From Candidatus Methanomethylicota archaeon (GTDB lineage Archaea > Thermoproteota > Methanomethylicia > Methanomethylicales > Methanomethylicaceae): a DNA stretch of 64,000 nt. Positions 18,794-26,931 of the stretch are shown here, one piece after another; within the stretch, counting starts at the first letter, position 1; each line of letters begins with the position of its first letter. Position numbers and translations under genes: made by a program. Below the pieces are notes generated by a model that worked only from the letters and a program-made list of their open reading frames with translations, did no database searches and was not told the DNA's origin. The DNA lies in the NCBI GenBank assembly GCA_029887765.1, contig JARXPF010000001.1:258378-322377 (forward strand), given 5' to 3'.

Positions 18794-18861
18794 AAGGGGC
18801 GATGATCGTTCAGAGTTAATATGACTTTTGGATGATTTAAAGGCATTTAAGATAGCCCCTT
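18794..18861 (+). ncRNA. Candidate small structured RNA closed by a 7-bp GC-rich stem
   Basis: AAGGGGC (18794-18800) pairs perfectly with GCCCCTT (18855-18861), closing a 54-nt interior in otherwise AT-rich intergenic DNA. Two GATGAT elements (starting 18801 and 18831) recall C boxes of C/D guide RNAs, but no CTGA D box is present on the plus strand, so it is not a standard C/D sRNA. A T/A-rich TATA-like stretch lies about 25 nt upstream. Strand is uncertain. Confidence 0.35.
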
Positions 18862-18910
18862 TTGAAAATTCTCTTTTAATTATACTATCATGTAAAATTT
18901 CAATAAACCT

Positions 18911-18918
18911 TTTAAATA
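18911..18918 (+). promoter_or_regulatory. TATA box of tRNA-Gly
   Basis: TTTAAATA centred about 29 nt upstream of the first base of tRNA-Gly, the normal archaeal TBP spacing. Confidence 0.6.
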
Positions 18919-18943
18919 AGATTCTACAAAATTCTCATAAGAT

Positions 18944-19021
18944 GCGGCCGTAGTCTAGCCTGGTCTAGGACGTTAGCCTGCCACGCTAAGGACCCGGGTT
19001 CAAATCCCGGCGGCCGCACCA
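18944..19021 (+). tRNA. tRNA-Gly (GCC)
   Basis: Full cloverleaf: acceptor GCGGCCG/CGGCCGC, D arm GTCTAGCCTGGTCTAGGAC, anticodon arm TTAGC-CTGCCAC-GCTAA with GCC, T arm CCGGG-TTCAAAT-CCCGG, discriminator A, and an encoded CCA (19019-19021). No intron. Confidence 0.97.
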
Positions 19022-19347
19022 TCCTCCATTATCAGAACCATATTTTAGTTTCTTTTCTTCCAAAAAAGCTTTATAAACCTTCAATTTCCATTTTTAAAGA
19101 TTCTCATATGTCTTTGAAATGTTTAAATACAAAGTCTTAGCTTTTTTCTAAGATTTCCTCATTTATTAGAATAGTAATAGTGACCGTTCTGGCTATTTAA
19201 TATTTCACCTGATATAAAAATCCATAAATTAATATTTATTACTAAGAATTTTGCATGTCAAGCCATGTGACTTTGAGAATGGAAAATAAGGGCTTGGAGA
19301 ATGAAAAGAATAAATGTTATATGAGAATTTCCTAGGGGGAAATTATA
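19022..19347. other. Intergenic stretch, no gene seen
   Basis: About 325 nt after tRNA-Gly without a convincing frame in either direction. Mixed AT-rich sequence; composition becomes GC-richer toward 19300, where the island with decayed remnants begins. Confidence 0.4.
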
Positions 19348-19566
19348 GAGGAGAGAGGCGTAATAAGATATGAGGTAAAAAGTTATACTGTTGGCCTATA
19401 TCACTTTAACTCCTTCTTTAACATCAACTACAACACTGAGGTTTACAAGAGAGGCTATGAGGTGACAGTTAGTAATCCAAACTTTAACGCTATAGAAGAT
19501 AGGACACTTTATAAATCCCACAAATTGACAAAGTGTAGGAGCAATCAAATCGCCAATAATCCTTGA
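19348..19566 (+). pseudogene. Possible decayed coding remnant (LEA14-like?)
   Basis: The plus strand reads 72 codons to a stop at 19564-19566 with no usable start codon. The text includes RGYEVTVSNPNFNAIEDRTLY, which has the VTVxNPNxxAI pattern of LEA14-type domains, followed by unrelated sequence as if frameshifted. An overlapping minus-strand frame (19396-19614, hydrophobic N-terminus) also exists and cannot be excluded. Composition is GC-richer than the flanking genes. I read this as a broken gene rather than a functional one. Confidence 0.3.
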
Positions 19567-19634
19567 TACTTGAAAAATGATGATTAGTATGAAACTAGCA
19601 CCTAAGATTCGCAACCATCTAAACGCTTGTTTAA

Positions 19635-19808
19635 GCTATACAGACTAAACTTCCGTTGGTAGTTGGGGCATTTCGTGACAAGATCCTTATAACAAATGAG
19701 ATGTTAAAAATGCTTGAAGAAGACACAAACTTAGAATATGTTATAGGAGATGTTCAAATGAGCAAGGAAAAGATACTCATGGTTAAAAAGATAATGGAGG
19801 ACGTGTAG
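19635..19808 (+). pseudogene. 3' remnant of an unrecognised gene
   Basis: 57 codons ending in TAG 19806-19808, without a proper start. The last 50 residues are well-behaved protein sequence (LPLVVGAFRDKILITNEM, then LEEDTNLEYVIGDVQMSK and KILMVKKIMEDV), with codon use like the adjacent radical SAM gene. The N-terminal part is missing, so this looks like the surviving 3' end of a deleted gene. I do not recognise the family. Confidence 0.35.
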
Positions 19809-19957
19809 GGCCATACCCTCTTACATAGAAAACCATAAAAACAGAAAAAAATCAAGACAATTATGGAACAAATGACCAAAATCTTGATTAAAAAAAGAAT
19901 TGTATGAATTTAATTAAGAGAATTAAAAGTCTTAGGGTTAGCTAGGAGTTAAGGATA

Positions 19958-20944
19958 ATGTGGATTAAGGATTTTGAAAGATGTGAGCTGTGCGCCTGGA
20001 GTTGTAAGGTGAACAGACTCAAAGAAGCTGGGGTGTGTAGGGTTAATGTCCCCGAGGTCGCCACCTTAAACATATCTTACGCGACAAGGAGCGTAACGGT
20101 TACGATGCTTGGTTGCTGCTTTAGGTGTATATATTGTAATGCGTACAGGATATCTCAATACCCCGATGTCGGATGGTTTTACAAGGGGTTCTTAAGCCTG
20201 GAGGATCTTACAAATGAAGTAGTAAAGCTGTATGAGTCCGAGAAGTCGAGAAAATTGAACATAAATTCCTTAAGCTTCACAGGCGGGGAGCCCACAATAC
20301 ATTGGCCATACATAGAGAAAGTCATAAACTTAGTTAGAGAGAGGATAAGCTATGTGAAGGTTGGAATAGCAACCAACGGCTTTTCGAAGAGGTTTAGGGA
20401 GGTCTTAAGTAAGGTGGATTGGATAAACTTTGAGGTGAAGGCATTTGACGATGAGGTTCATAGGGCCATAACCGGTGCCTCCGTAGCGACCGTTTTGAGC
20501 AATCTGAAGGTCCTCGTAAAGGAGTTTCCTGAGAAGATAAGAGTAGTGAGGACAGTGGTAATCCCCAAAATTAATGAGACTCAAGTTTTGAAAATAGCAG
20601 AGTTCCTAGCATCAATAGACTCCGAAACTCCGTATAGGCTAATCGGCTATCGCCCCAACTTCATCACTTACTACCATCCGGGGCCAAGTAAAAAATTAAT
20701 GGAGAATCTCGTTAAAAGAGCTAAAAAAGCTGGATTGAAGAACGTCTCCTTCTCTGGCTGGTATCCTTATAGATATAAGGTGAGGGCTGAGGGAGTATTA
20801 GCGTACAAGAGCGAGGAGGCAAGAATTGCAGCTAGCTATGCAAGGGCTGCAGGCTGTGCTCATCACCCTAGGGATTGTGGAAGCTGTAAGTTAAGACAGA
20901 GTTGCCCAGCGATGATAATGGAACCGTGGCATGTGAAAGCTTAG
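19958..20944 (+). CDS. Radical SAM protein, PflA-like activating-enzyme family
   Basis: 328-residue radical SAM enzyme. The cluster motif CxxxCxxC is CCFRCIYC (about residues 53-60). FTGGEPTIHW binds the SAM amino group. The N-terminal CELCAWSCKVNR...GVCRV and C-terminal CAHHPRDCGSCKLRQSC supply further cysteines for possible auxiliary clusters. Layout resembles archaeal COG1180 (PflA-like) activases, yet no glycyl radical enzyme lies nearby. ATG 19958 follows TAGGAG. Codon use is clearly GC-richer than in most neighbours, and decayed remnants lie just upstream, so horizontal transfer is likely. Substrate unknown. Confidence 0.85.
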   Translation: MWIKDFERCELCAWSCKVNRLKEAGVCRVNVPEVATLNISYATRSVTVTMLGCCFRCIYCNAYRISQYPDVGWFYKGFLSLEDLTNEVVKLYESEKSRKLNINSLSFTGGEPTIHWPYIEKVINLVRERISYVKVGIATNGFSKRFREVLSKVDWINFEVKAFDDEVHRAITGASVATVLSNLKVLVKEFPEKIRVVRTVVIPKINETQVLKIAEFLASIDSETPYRLIGYRPNFITYYHPGPSKKLMENLVKRAKKAGLKNVSFSGWYPYRYKVRAEGVLAYKSEEARIAASYARAAGCAHHPRDCGSCKLRQSCPAMIMEPWHVKA

Positions 20945-20972
20945 AAGAAACAGTATTAATACAACGTTTCTT
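20945..20972 (+). terminator. Hairpin directly after the radical SAM gene
   Basis: AAGAAAC (20945-20951) and GTTTCTT (20966-20972) are perfect complements, and the loop contains the palindrome GTATTAATAC. It begins at the base after the stop codon and is followed by T-rich sequence, as in a terminator or mRNA-end stabiliser. Confidence 0.45.
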
Positions 20973-21133
20973 TCGACTTAGCTATTATTACGCAGCAATT
21001 TTCTGACTTGATTTAACAGACATTGTTATATTGTATTTTGAATTAGAATACTTCATAATTTTTCTATTGAAAAATCCTTATCCGTTAAGTTTAAAATTTT
21101 ATTTGATAAATTTTTGATATTGGAGGGTTTGAA

Positions 21134-21532
21134 CTGAGAGAAAGAACTACAATAGAACTACTTAAAAAATATTTAAAAGGAATTGTTGAAGTCCATCTTT
21201 TAGATGGTCAAATAATAAGAGGTAGACTTATTCAAGTGGATGAAGATACAAACAATATATTTCTTGAAGAATGTACAGATTCTGAAGGAAAAAGTTCACC
21301 TGCTACTATGATAATGGGATCATCCATATCACATATAAATGTTATATCACCTCCATCTGGTGAAACTTTAGAAGATAAAATATTTAGAATATTAATGAAT
21401 AATAGTGAACTTACAATAGATGAAATTGCTATGATGTTAAATATAAAACCAAGTAGTGTAAGATCTGCTTTATTAAGATTAAAGAGAAAAGGACTAATAC
21501 CTAGTGAAAAAACTAAAGAAAAAAATAAATAA
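21134..21532 (+). CDS. Sm-like (LSm) protein fused to a C-terminal winged helix; apparent CTG start
   Basis: About 132 residues. The N-terminal Sm fold reads LKKYLKGIVEVHLLDGQIIRGRL (Sm1) with QVDEDTNNIFLEEC, then IMGSSISHINVIS (Sm2-like). Residues about 83-120 form a helix-turn-helix (NNSELTIDEIAMMLNIKPSSVRSALLRLKRKG). A start at GTG 21236 would delete half the Sm fold. Upstream the frame has no ATG, GTG or TTG, but a perfect GGAGGG site (21122-21127) sits 6 nt before CTG 21134. The protein probably binds U-rich RNA as a ring; the winged helix may add nucleic-acid or partner binding (inference). Standalone gene. Confidence 0.8.
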   Translation: MRERTTIELLKKYLKGIVEVHLLDGQIIRGRLIQVDEDTNNIFLEECTDSEGKSSPATMIMGSSISHINVISPPSGETLEDKIFRILMNNSELTIDEIAMMLNIKPSSVRSALLRLKRKGLIPSEKTKEKNK

Positions 21533-21555
21533 TTTTAAGTTTTTAATTAATTCAT

Positions 21556-21614
21556 AGCAATGAAGAAAAAGTCCCGAAGACTTTGTGGATGAATTAGATC
21601 TTGAGTTCTGAGCT
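21556..21614 (+). ncRNA. Candidate C/D box guide RNA
   Basis: Between a short AGC/GCT terminal stem are ATGAAGA (C-box-like, 21560-21566), CCGA (D'-like, 21574-21577), TGGATGA (C'-like, 21586-21592) and CTGA (D, 21608-21611): 52 nt from C to D, the normal archaeal size. The C box has one mismatch and C to D' spacing is short. The 3' third overlaps the end of the convergent gene at 21594. Confidence 0.4.
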
Positions 21615-22034
21615 TTTAATAATTATTAAAACTCCTTTAATTAAATCTAATATTATTGGAATAAAAATTATTAACATAAAGAATTTTAAATCTATATTTA
21701 TACTTAACATTGAATGAATAATCTTTATATAACCACCATTAAGAGCAAAATAGATGTAACATAACCAAAGTATACTTGAAATTATAATAATTAATCCATA
21801 TAATTTAGTTTTTTTAAGTATAATGCCTAGAGCTACAAAAATAGCAAGTAAGGCACCAATAATAGGTAAAAATGGATGTAAAATTTGATTAATTATAGGG
21901 ACAATTTCATTAACAATTTGTATTGGTAAAAATTTTTTTAAGATATCTTGTAAATTAAGAGGGATATAGCTGAATAAAAGAAACATTATTATAAAAACAA
22001 AAAATCCTCCAATTATTCTAATTTTAGAAATCAT
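21594..22034 (-). CDS. Four-span membrane protein of unknown function
   Basis: 146 residues with four hydrophobic segments (about 6-26, 48-71, 76-98, 112-138). No family recognised. Its start overlaps the stop of the LEA14-like gene by four bases, so the two are co-translated and the products may act together at the membrane. The 3' end overlaps a candidate C/D guide RNA on the other strand. Base use is as AT-rich as in the core genes, with no sign of transfer. Confidence 0.65.
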   Translation of the reverse strand: MISKIRIIGGFFVFIIMFLLFSYIPLNLQDILKKFLPIQIVNEIVPIINQILHPFLPIIGALLAIFVALGIILKKTKLYGLIIIISSILWLCYIYFALNGGYIKIIHSMLSINIDLKFFMLIIFIPIILDLIKGVLIIIKSSELKI

Positions 22035-23002
22035 AAAATCTCCCTCTCAATAATTCCATAAGGAGTTTCCATAATTAATATTAATTTAATTTTCGTTTCT
22101 GTAATCTTAAAATGTCCTTGCATATTTATAGAAAATAACTCTTCAGATTTAATATTAAATTTTGTATCATATAATAATCCAATAATATTTCCTTCAGAAT
22201 CTAAAATTTTACCTTTTAATGTTCCATTTAATGAAAAAGGAGCTTGATTCTTAAAAGAAATTGGAATAATTATGGAAAAGTGAGTTGAGTTATATGAAGT
22301 TATAATAGGATTACCTATAGTAGTATTAGTTATTATTGATGGCCAATTAATAATTTGAGTTTGATTCATAGAAAAACCAGGAAGAGAAATTAAAATTGTA
22401 TAATTTTTTGAAACACCTTCAAAAATATAATTTTGATTATCAAACCAAGGATTTTTAAGATAGATATTTACAAATCCATAGTAATTACTATATGAATTCA
22501 CATTAATATTAGTTTCACCATATCCAACGATTTCTTCTTTATCATATATAGTTATTATAAAATAACCTTGAATAGAAATTGGAGAAGGATTTCTAAAAGA
22601 AATTGGAATATTAAGTAATATATGAGTAGAATTAAATATTGAAATAGTAGGTTCTCCTAATTTAAAATCTTGATAAAGAGATAATTGTTGAAAAGATAAT
22701 GGAATTGTCATATTTGTTGAAAAGCTAATTAAAGGTCTAATACTTATTGTTAAAAAAACTTGAATATTTTCAATTATTAAATCAGATTTTATTGAAAATT
22801 TTATTGGAAAAATACCACTTGCTCCAATTGGTATTGTAATTTTCTCTTCATTACCTAGACAATTAGTTATAATCTCTATGGGAAAAAATCCTCTATTTTC
22901 TAAATAAACTGGTACATTAATTTCTATATGAGATTGATTTAAATTAAATGATGGATTATAAACTCGTATTGTTGATATTATAGTGAATATACTATATGAC
23001 AT
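22031..23002 (-). CDS. Membrane-anchored protein with three LEA14-like repeats
   Basis: At least 323 residues. After a hydrophobic N-terminus there are three similar beta domains, starting near VYNPSFNLNQSHIEINVPVYL, ISIFNSTHILLNIPISFRNP and ITSYNSTHFSIIIPISFKNQ. The shared NSTH...IPISFxNxxP pattern fits LEA14/WHy-type Ig-like modules. They would face the cell exterior. The annotated ATG leaves a short anchor; the frame stays open upstream with more hydrophobic residues (LSIILLILL) and an AGGTG near 23086, but no standard start codon is in frame, so the true N-terminus is uncertain. Function unknown. Confidence 0.65.
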   Translation of the reverse strand: MSYSIFTIISTIRVYNPSFNLNQSHIEINVPVYLENRGFFPIEIITNCLGNEEKITIPIGASGIFPIKFSIKSDLIIENIQVFLTISIRPLISFSTNMTIPLSFQQLSLYQDFKLGEPTISIFNSTHILLNIPISFRNPSPISIQGYFIITIYDKEEIVGYGETNINVNSYSNYYGFVNIYLKNPWFDNQNYIFEGVSKNYTILISLPGFSMNQTQIINWPSIITNTTIGNPIITSYNSTHFSIIIPISFKNQAPFSLNGTLKGKILDSEGNIIGLLYDTKFNIKSEELFSINMQGHFKITETKIKLILIMETPYGIIEREIL

Positions 23003-23186
23003 TAATAATATTAAGAGAATAATTGATAAAATAGATATAATCTTAAGAATATTTATAAATTTTAATATTGATATATTGAAACACCTATAGTTTTTTAAAG
23101 TTTTAACTTTTTAAATATTTTGGTTAAATAAAATTATGGAAAATATTATATGGATAAAGTTATAGTTATTTATCGAGGGTGAAAAT

Positions 23187-23471
23187 TTGAATAAAGATCA
23201 AGTATTAGGAGGCGCTCTTTTAATAATTGGTATAGCTGGAATAATAATATATGGCTGGCTAGTATTCTTTTCAGCTTGGCAAATGTTTGTTATTCAATTA
23301 ACAGCATTTATAGCAATAGCAGCAGTATTAGCTATTATTGCTTGGATTGGATATACATTAGCAACAACACCACCCCCTAAACCAATAGAAGAAATTGAAA
23401 AAGAAATTGAAAAAGAATTATCTGAAATTAAAAAAGAAGAAGTTAAGAAAGAAGAAACAAAAACAAATTAA
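23187..23471 (+). CDS. Small two-span membrane protein with Glu/Lys-rich tail
   Basis: 94 residues. Hydrophobic segments at about 6-29 (VLGGALLIIGIAGIIIYGWLVFF) and 32-57 are followed by a charged, probably coiled-coil tail of EEIEKEIEKELSEIKKEE type. TTG 23187 follows GAGGGTGAAAAT. No family recognised. It lies alone between two convergent or divergent units, with a TATA-like TTTTTAAATATTTT about 70 nt upstream. Confidence 0.65.
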   Translation: MNKDQVLGGALLIIGIAGIIIYGWLVFFSAWQMFVIQLTAFIAIAAVLAIIAWIGYTLATTPPPKPIEEIEKEIEKELSEIKKEEVKKEETKTN

Positions 23472-23475
23472 TTTT

Positions 23476-24840
23476 TTATTCTCCTACTATTGCTAATTTT
23501 TTATCCATTAAATTTACTACTATTAAAGAAACAATAGTAAAGATAAATGAAATTATACCTGTATATTTTGTTATATTGGCTATATTTGTAGTCTGTGTTG
23601 ATAATGTAAATTTATAATTTAATAATTCTCCTAAACTCACTTGATAAGTTCCTTGATATAAAAATATTTGAATACTATAAGTTGATATATCTCCTTCTCC
23701 ATAAATTAAAAATCCATCATCTCCATAAATACCTTTAAAATAATTAATTGTTGTATTAACTTTTATTATTGTAGAGTATTGATCGACATTTATTCTAATA
23801 GGTAATTGAGTAGATTCATTTAAAATTTCTATAGTACCATTACCATAAAGTAATCCTCTATAGTATAAGCGATTAAATAATATTCTTGTTGTAGTAAATG
23901 CTATTTTAGAAATTTGATCTTCGATTTTATCTAATTGAAAACCAACATAATCATTACAAAAAGTTGATCCACAACTATAGCTTATAGTAATTGTCTTAAT
24001 TTCTTCTTGATTTATTGGAAAAGCTGAAATATAAAGACTCGTTATCATAAGAAGTGCTATGAGAATAGAAAGTAAAATCTTAGTATTCTTACCAAGACCT
24101 CTATATCTAACTGGATAAAATCTAATATATGAAAAAATATTTCTAAGAAGTCTAAGTTGAACTATTCTATCATAATTCTTTAGAAAAGAAAGAATTGCAA
24201 TCCCCATTATAAAACCACCAGCATGAGCAAAAACTGCAACCCCTCCAGCTGCATGAAGAAAGCCATAAATTACTTGTATAGTAAACCAAAATAGTATATA
24301 ATATGAAGCTTTTATCCAGAAAAACCATGGGAAAAAGAATATGGGAATTATCATAAGTAATGAAGTACCTGGATAAAACATGAAATAAGCTCCCATTACT
24401 CCACTAATTGCTCCTGATGCTCCTATAGCAGGAGTGGCATAAGCCATAGGTCCTTCTAAAAATGAAAATGCTGTATGAAATATTGAAGCTGCAATTCCTG
24501 AAGATAAATATAGTAATAAAAATCTCTTACCTCCAAGAGCTTCTTCTACCGCTCTTCCAAATATATAAAGAAAATACATGTTAAAGAATATATGAAAAAG
24601 ATCAGCATGAAGGAACATAGAGGAGAAAATTCTATACAATTGATTTATTACAAATATAGATGAAGGAATAAAACTACCAATACTAACCCAATAATCACTA
24701 ATTGAAAGAAAATTATTCTCAAGTGATGTTATTATATAAATAATTATATTTGAAATAATTAAAGCTAGAGTTACTTTTGGTCTAGATGGTTTATATAGTC
24801 TTGCTTCTGGTATGGGAAAACCTATTGCTTTAAAATTCAT
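23476..24840 (-). CDS. Rhomboid-family intramembrane serine protease
   Basis: 454 residues. The membrane core (about 22-220) has the rhomboid serine in GASGAISG (Ser142), the catalytic histidine in VFAHAGGF (His206), and the oxyanion-side FFNMYFLY (Asn87). Both dyad residues are present, so it should be active in cleaving membrane proteins. Beyond the usual core there is a long, mostly beta-type extracytoplasmic region (about 270-425), a region I cannot assign, closed by one more membrane span. ATG 24840 overlaps the end of the sugar kinase gene by 11 bases. Confidence 0.87.
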   Translation of the reverse strand: MNFKAIGFPIPEARLYKPSRPKVTLALIISNIIIYIITSLENNFLSISDYWVSIGSFIPSSIFVINQLYRIFSSMFLHADLFHIFFNMYFLYIFGRAVEEALGGKRFLLLYLSSGIAASIFHTAFSFLEGPMAYATPAIGASGAISGVMGAYFMFYPGTSLLMIIPIFFFPWFFWIKASYYILFWFTIQVIYGFLHAAGGVAVFAHAGGFIMGIAILSFLKNYDRIVQLRLLRNIFSYIRFYPVRYRGLGKNTKILLSILIALLMITSLYISAFPINQEEIKTITISYSCGSTFCNDYVGFQLDKIEDQISKIAFTTTRILFNRLYYRGLLYGNGTIEILNESTQLPIRINVDQYSTIIKVNTTINYFKGIYGDDGFLIYGEGDISTYSIQIFLYQGTYQVSLGELLNYKFTLSTQTTNIANITKYTGIISFIFTIVSLIVVNLMDKKLAIVGE

Positions 24841-25765
24841 AATTTTCCCTCAAAAAAATTATTGCTCCAATAATTGAGGCATTTTCTCCTAATTTTGATG
24901 GAACTATTTTTGGAGGAGAATTAAATGAAAATTCATGAATAGATGAATTTAAAGAATTTATAATTAAATCTATGTTATTCATTACTACACTACCACCCAT
25001 CAAGATAATTTCTGGATCATATAAATTAATAAGATTTGCCATACCTATACTATTGATTCTATTTGCTTCATTAATTACATATAATGCAAATTCATCACCT
25101 TTTCTAGCATATTCAAATATTTCTTGAGTAGAAAAATTTTCAAAAAGAACTTTATTAAGAAAATTTGTTTTATAATTAAAATTTTTTGCAAGATAAGAAC
25201 AATAATTTATAAGTCCATTACCTGATGTATATGCTTCCCAATGCCCTCTTCCACCACATTTACATATCATAGTACCATAGATATCTATTATCATATGTCC
25301 AAATTCATGAGCATTTCCTTCTTTTCCCATAAGTAAATGATTATCTACAATTATTCCTCCACCTATGCCACTTCCAATATTTACAAAAACAATATTTTCA
25401 TAATTAATTCCAGCACCTATTTTCCATTCAGCTAAAGCTGCAGCTACACCATCATTAATTAATTTAATTGGTTTATTAAATTTCTCTTCAATTGGGGTTA
25501 CATTGAGATTTCTTATAGAAGAATTTGGAGAAAAAATTATTAAGAAATTTTTAAAATCAAGTTTTCCAGCTGCAGCTATTCCTATTCCAAAAATTTCATT
25601 AATTTTATCTTTAGCCAATTCTTTTATTATATTTTCAAGAGATTCTAAAGGAGAATTAATTATTTGTTTTACTTTAATTGAAATTTTATTTAATATTCTA
25701 TAATTTTCATCAGTAATAGCTGCTTTTAACCAAGTTCCACCAATATCAATACCAATAAAGTACAA
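24830..25765 (-). CDS. ROK-family sugar kinase (probable glucokinase)
   Basis: About 311 residues. The phosphate-binding motif FIGIDIGGTWLK is N-terminal, followed by INDGVAAALAEW and IGSGIGGGIIV. The ROK zinc motif is present as EFGHMIIDIYG then CKCGGRGHWEAYTSG; the third cysteine of the usual CxCGxxGC is histidine here. It phosphorylates a hexose, most likely glucose, with ATP. TTG 25765 is preferred over GTG 25786: GAGG lies 8 nt upstream and the start then falls just after the stop of the glycosyltransferase gene. Its position among glycogen genes fits glucose re-entry. Confidence 0.85.
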   Translation of the reverse strand: MYFIGIDIGGTWLKAAITDENYRILNKISIKVKQIINSPLESLENIIKELAKDKINEIFGIGIAAAGKLDFKNFLIIFSPNSSIRNLNVTPIEEKFNKPIKLINDGVAAALAEWKIGAGINYENIVFVNIGSGIGGGIIVDNHLLMGKEGNAHEFGHMIIDIYGTMICKCGGRGHWEAYTSGNGLINYCSYLAKNFNYKTNFLNKVLFENFSTQEIFEYARKGDEFALYVINEANRINSIGMANLINLYDPEIILMGGSVVMNNIDLIINSLNSSIHEFSFNSPPKIVPSKLGENASIIGAIIFLRENYEF

Positions 25766-25767
25766 TT

Positions 25768-26931
25768 TTACAACCTCGGTTTCCACAATCCTAGTTCATA
25801 TTCTCTTAAAACTTGTTGATATACATTAATAGTTTTTTCTGCAATTTCATCCCAAGAAAAATTCTTAATAGTTCCTTTTGCATTCATTACTATTTTATTA
25901 TAAAGATCATAATCATTTAAAATTTTATTTATAGCATTTGCTAAATCAGTAGAAGATCCTGGAGAAAATTTAAGACCATTATAACCATCAATAACAATTT
26001 CATCAAATCCACCAATAGCAGATACAATAACTGGAATTCCTGATGCCATAGCTTCTAGAGCTACAATTCCAAAAGGTTCATAGAGACTTGGAAAAACTGC
26101 TACATAAGCCATTTTATAAAGAGCATGAAGGATATCATCTGATACACGACCAAGAAAATAAACTTTTTCTGAAATTCCTAATTTTTTACTCATTTCTATT
26201 AAATAAGACTTCATTGGCCCTTCTCCTATAAATATAAATTTTAAATTTTTTTCATGTAATAATTTTGCTACTTCAAGTAATATATGAGGGCCTTTTTCAT
26301 AAACAAGTCTTCCAACATAAAGTACAATTTTTTCATCATCTCTTGCATAATCACTTCTTTTTAAATTTGCTGGAGGTGGTAATGAAGAAAAACCATTTGG
26401 AATTTTAATTATTTTATCCAAAGGACAATTAAAATATTTTGAAATTTCTCTTTTCATATAATCACTACAACATATAATTCGCCAAGATTCATAACAAAGA
26501 AGCCATTCTATTTCATGAATATGACGTTCATAATCATCTTTAAGAAAACCTCCTCTTCTTCCTAATTCTGTAGAATGTATAGTAGCAATCAAAGGTTTTC
26601 TTAATATATGTTTTAAGACAATTCCTGCAGGAGCAGTTAACCAATCATGAACATGAATTATATCAAAATTATTAATTACATTTTCAATCATAAGGAAATT
26701 CATTCCATGAACCCATGATATAAAATCAGGAGATCTAAATACATAAGGATTAACTCTAATTACTTTTATACCATCAATATATTCTTCATAACTTGATGAG
26801 CCATCTGTAAAAGTTACTATAATCACATTAATTCCTTTAGAAGATAAGTATTTAGATAAATTATAAACATGTCTACCTAAACCACCTATAATATGTGGAG
26901 GATATTCCCAACTTAACATTAATACTTTCAT
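25768..26931 (-). CDS. GT4-family glycosyltransferase, glycogen synthase-like
   Basis: 387-residue GT-B enzyme. The N-terminal domain starts MLSWEYPPHIIGGLGRHVY with the glucan/nucleotide-sugar loop GGLG; the C-terminal domain has VGRLVYEKGPHIL and the EX7E motif within YEPFGIVALEAMASG. It resembles archaeal glycogen synthases of GT4/GT5 type that elongate alpha-1,4-glucan from ADP- or UDP-glucose. It overlaps an orphan GT half-gene by four bases. A 58-nt stretch is identical to the paralogue at 29.6-30.9 kb. Confidence 0.85.
   Translation of the reverse strand: MKVLMLSWEYPPHIIGGLGRHVYNLSKYLSSKGINVIIVTFTDGSSSYEEYIDGIKVIRVNPYVFRSPDFISWVHGMNFLMIENVINNFDIIHVHDWLTAPAGIVLKHILRKPLIATIHSTELGRRGGFLKDDYERHIHEIEWLLCYESWRIICCSDYMKREISKYFNCPLDKIIKIPNGFSSLPPPANLKRSDYARDDEKIVLYVGRLVYEKGPHILLEVAKLLHEKNLKFIFIGEGPMKSYLIEMSKKLGISEKVYFLGRVSDDILHALYKMAYVAVFPSLYEPFGIVALEAMASGIPVIVSAIGGFDEIVIDGYNGLKFSPGSSTDLANAINKILNDYDLYNKIVMNAKGTIKNFSWDEIAEKTINVYQQVLREYELGLWKPRL
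26045..26102. repeat. 58-nt tract identical to 29910-29967 (copy 1)
   Basis: This stretch within the glycosyltransferase gene, encoding the FPSLYEPFGIVALEAMA region, matches 29910-29967 base for base, while sequence on both sides diverges. It suggests gene conversion between the two paralogues. Confidence 0.85.

Noticed and set aside
18794-18861. Standard C/D box RNA
   Set aside because: Two GATGAT elements but no CTGA in the right place on that strand; kept only as an unassigned structured element.
19396-19614. 72-codon minus-strand frame with hydrophobic N-terminus
   Set aside because: Overlaps the plus-strand remnant, has no ribosome-binding site or family match. Not excluded, but not supported as a gene.
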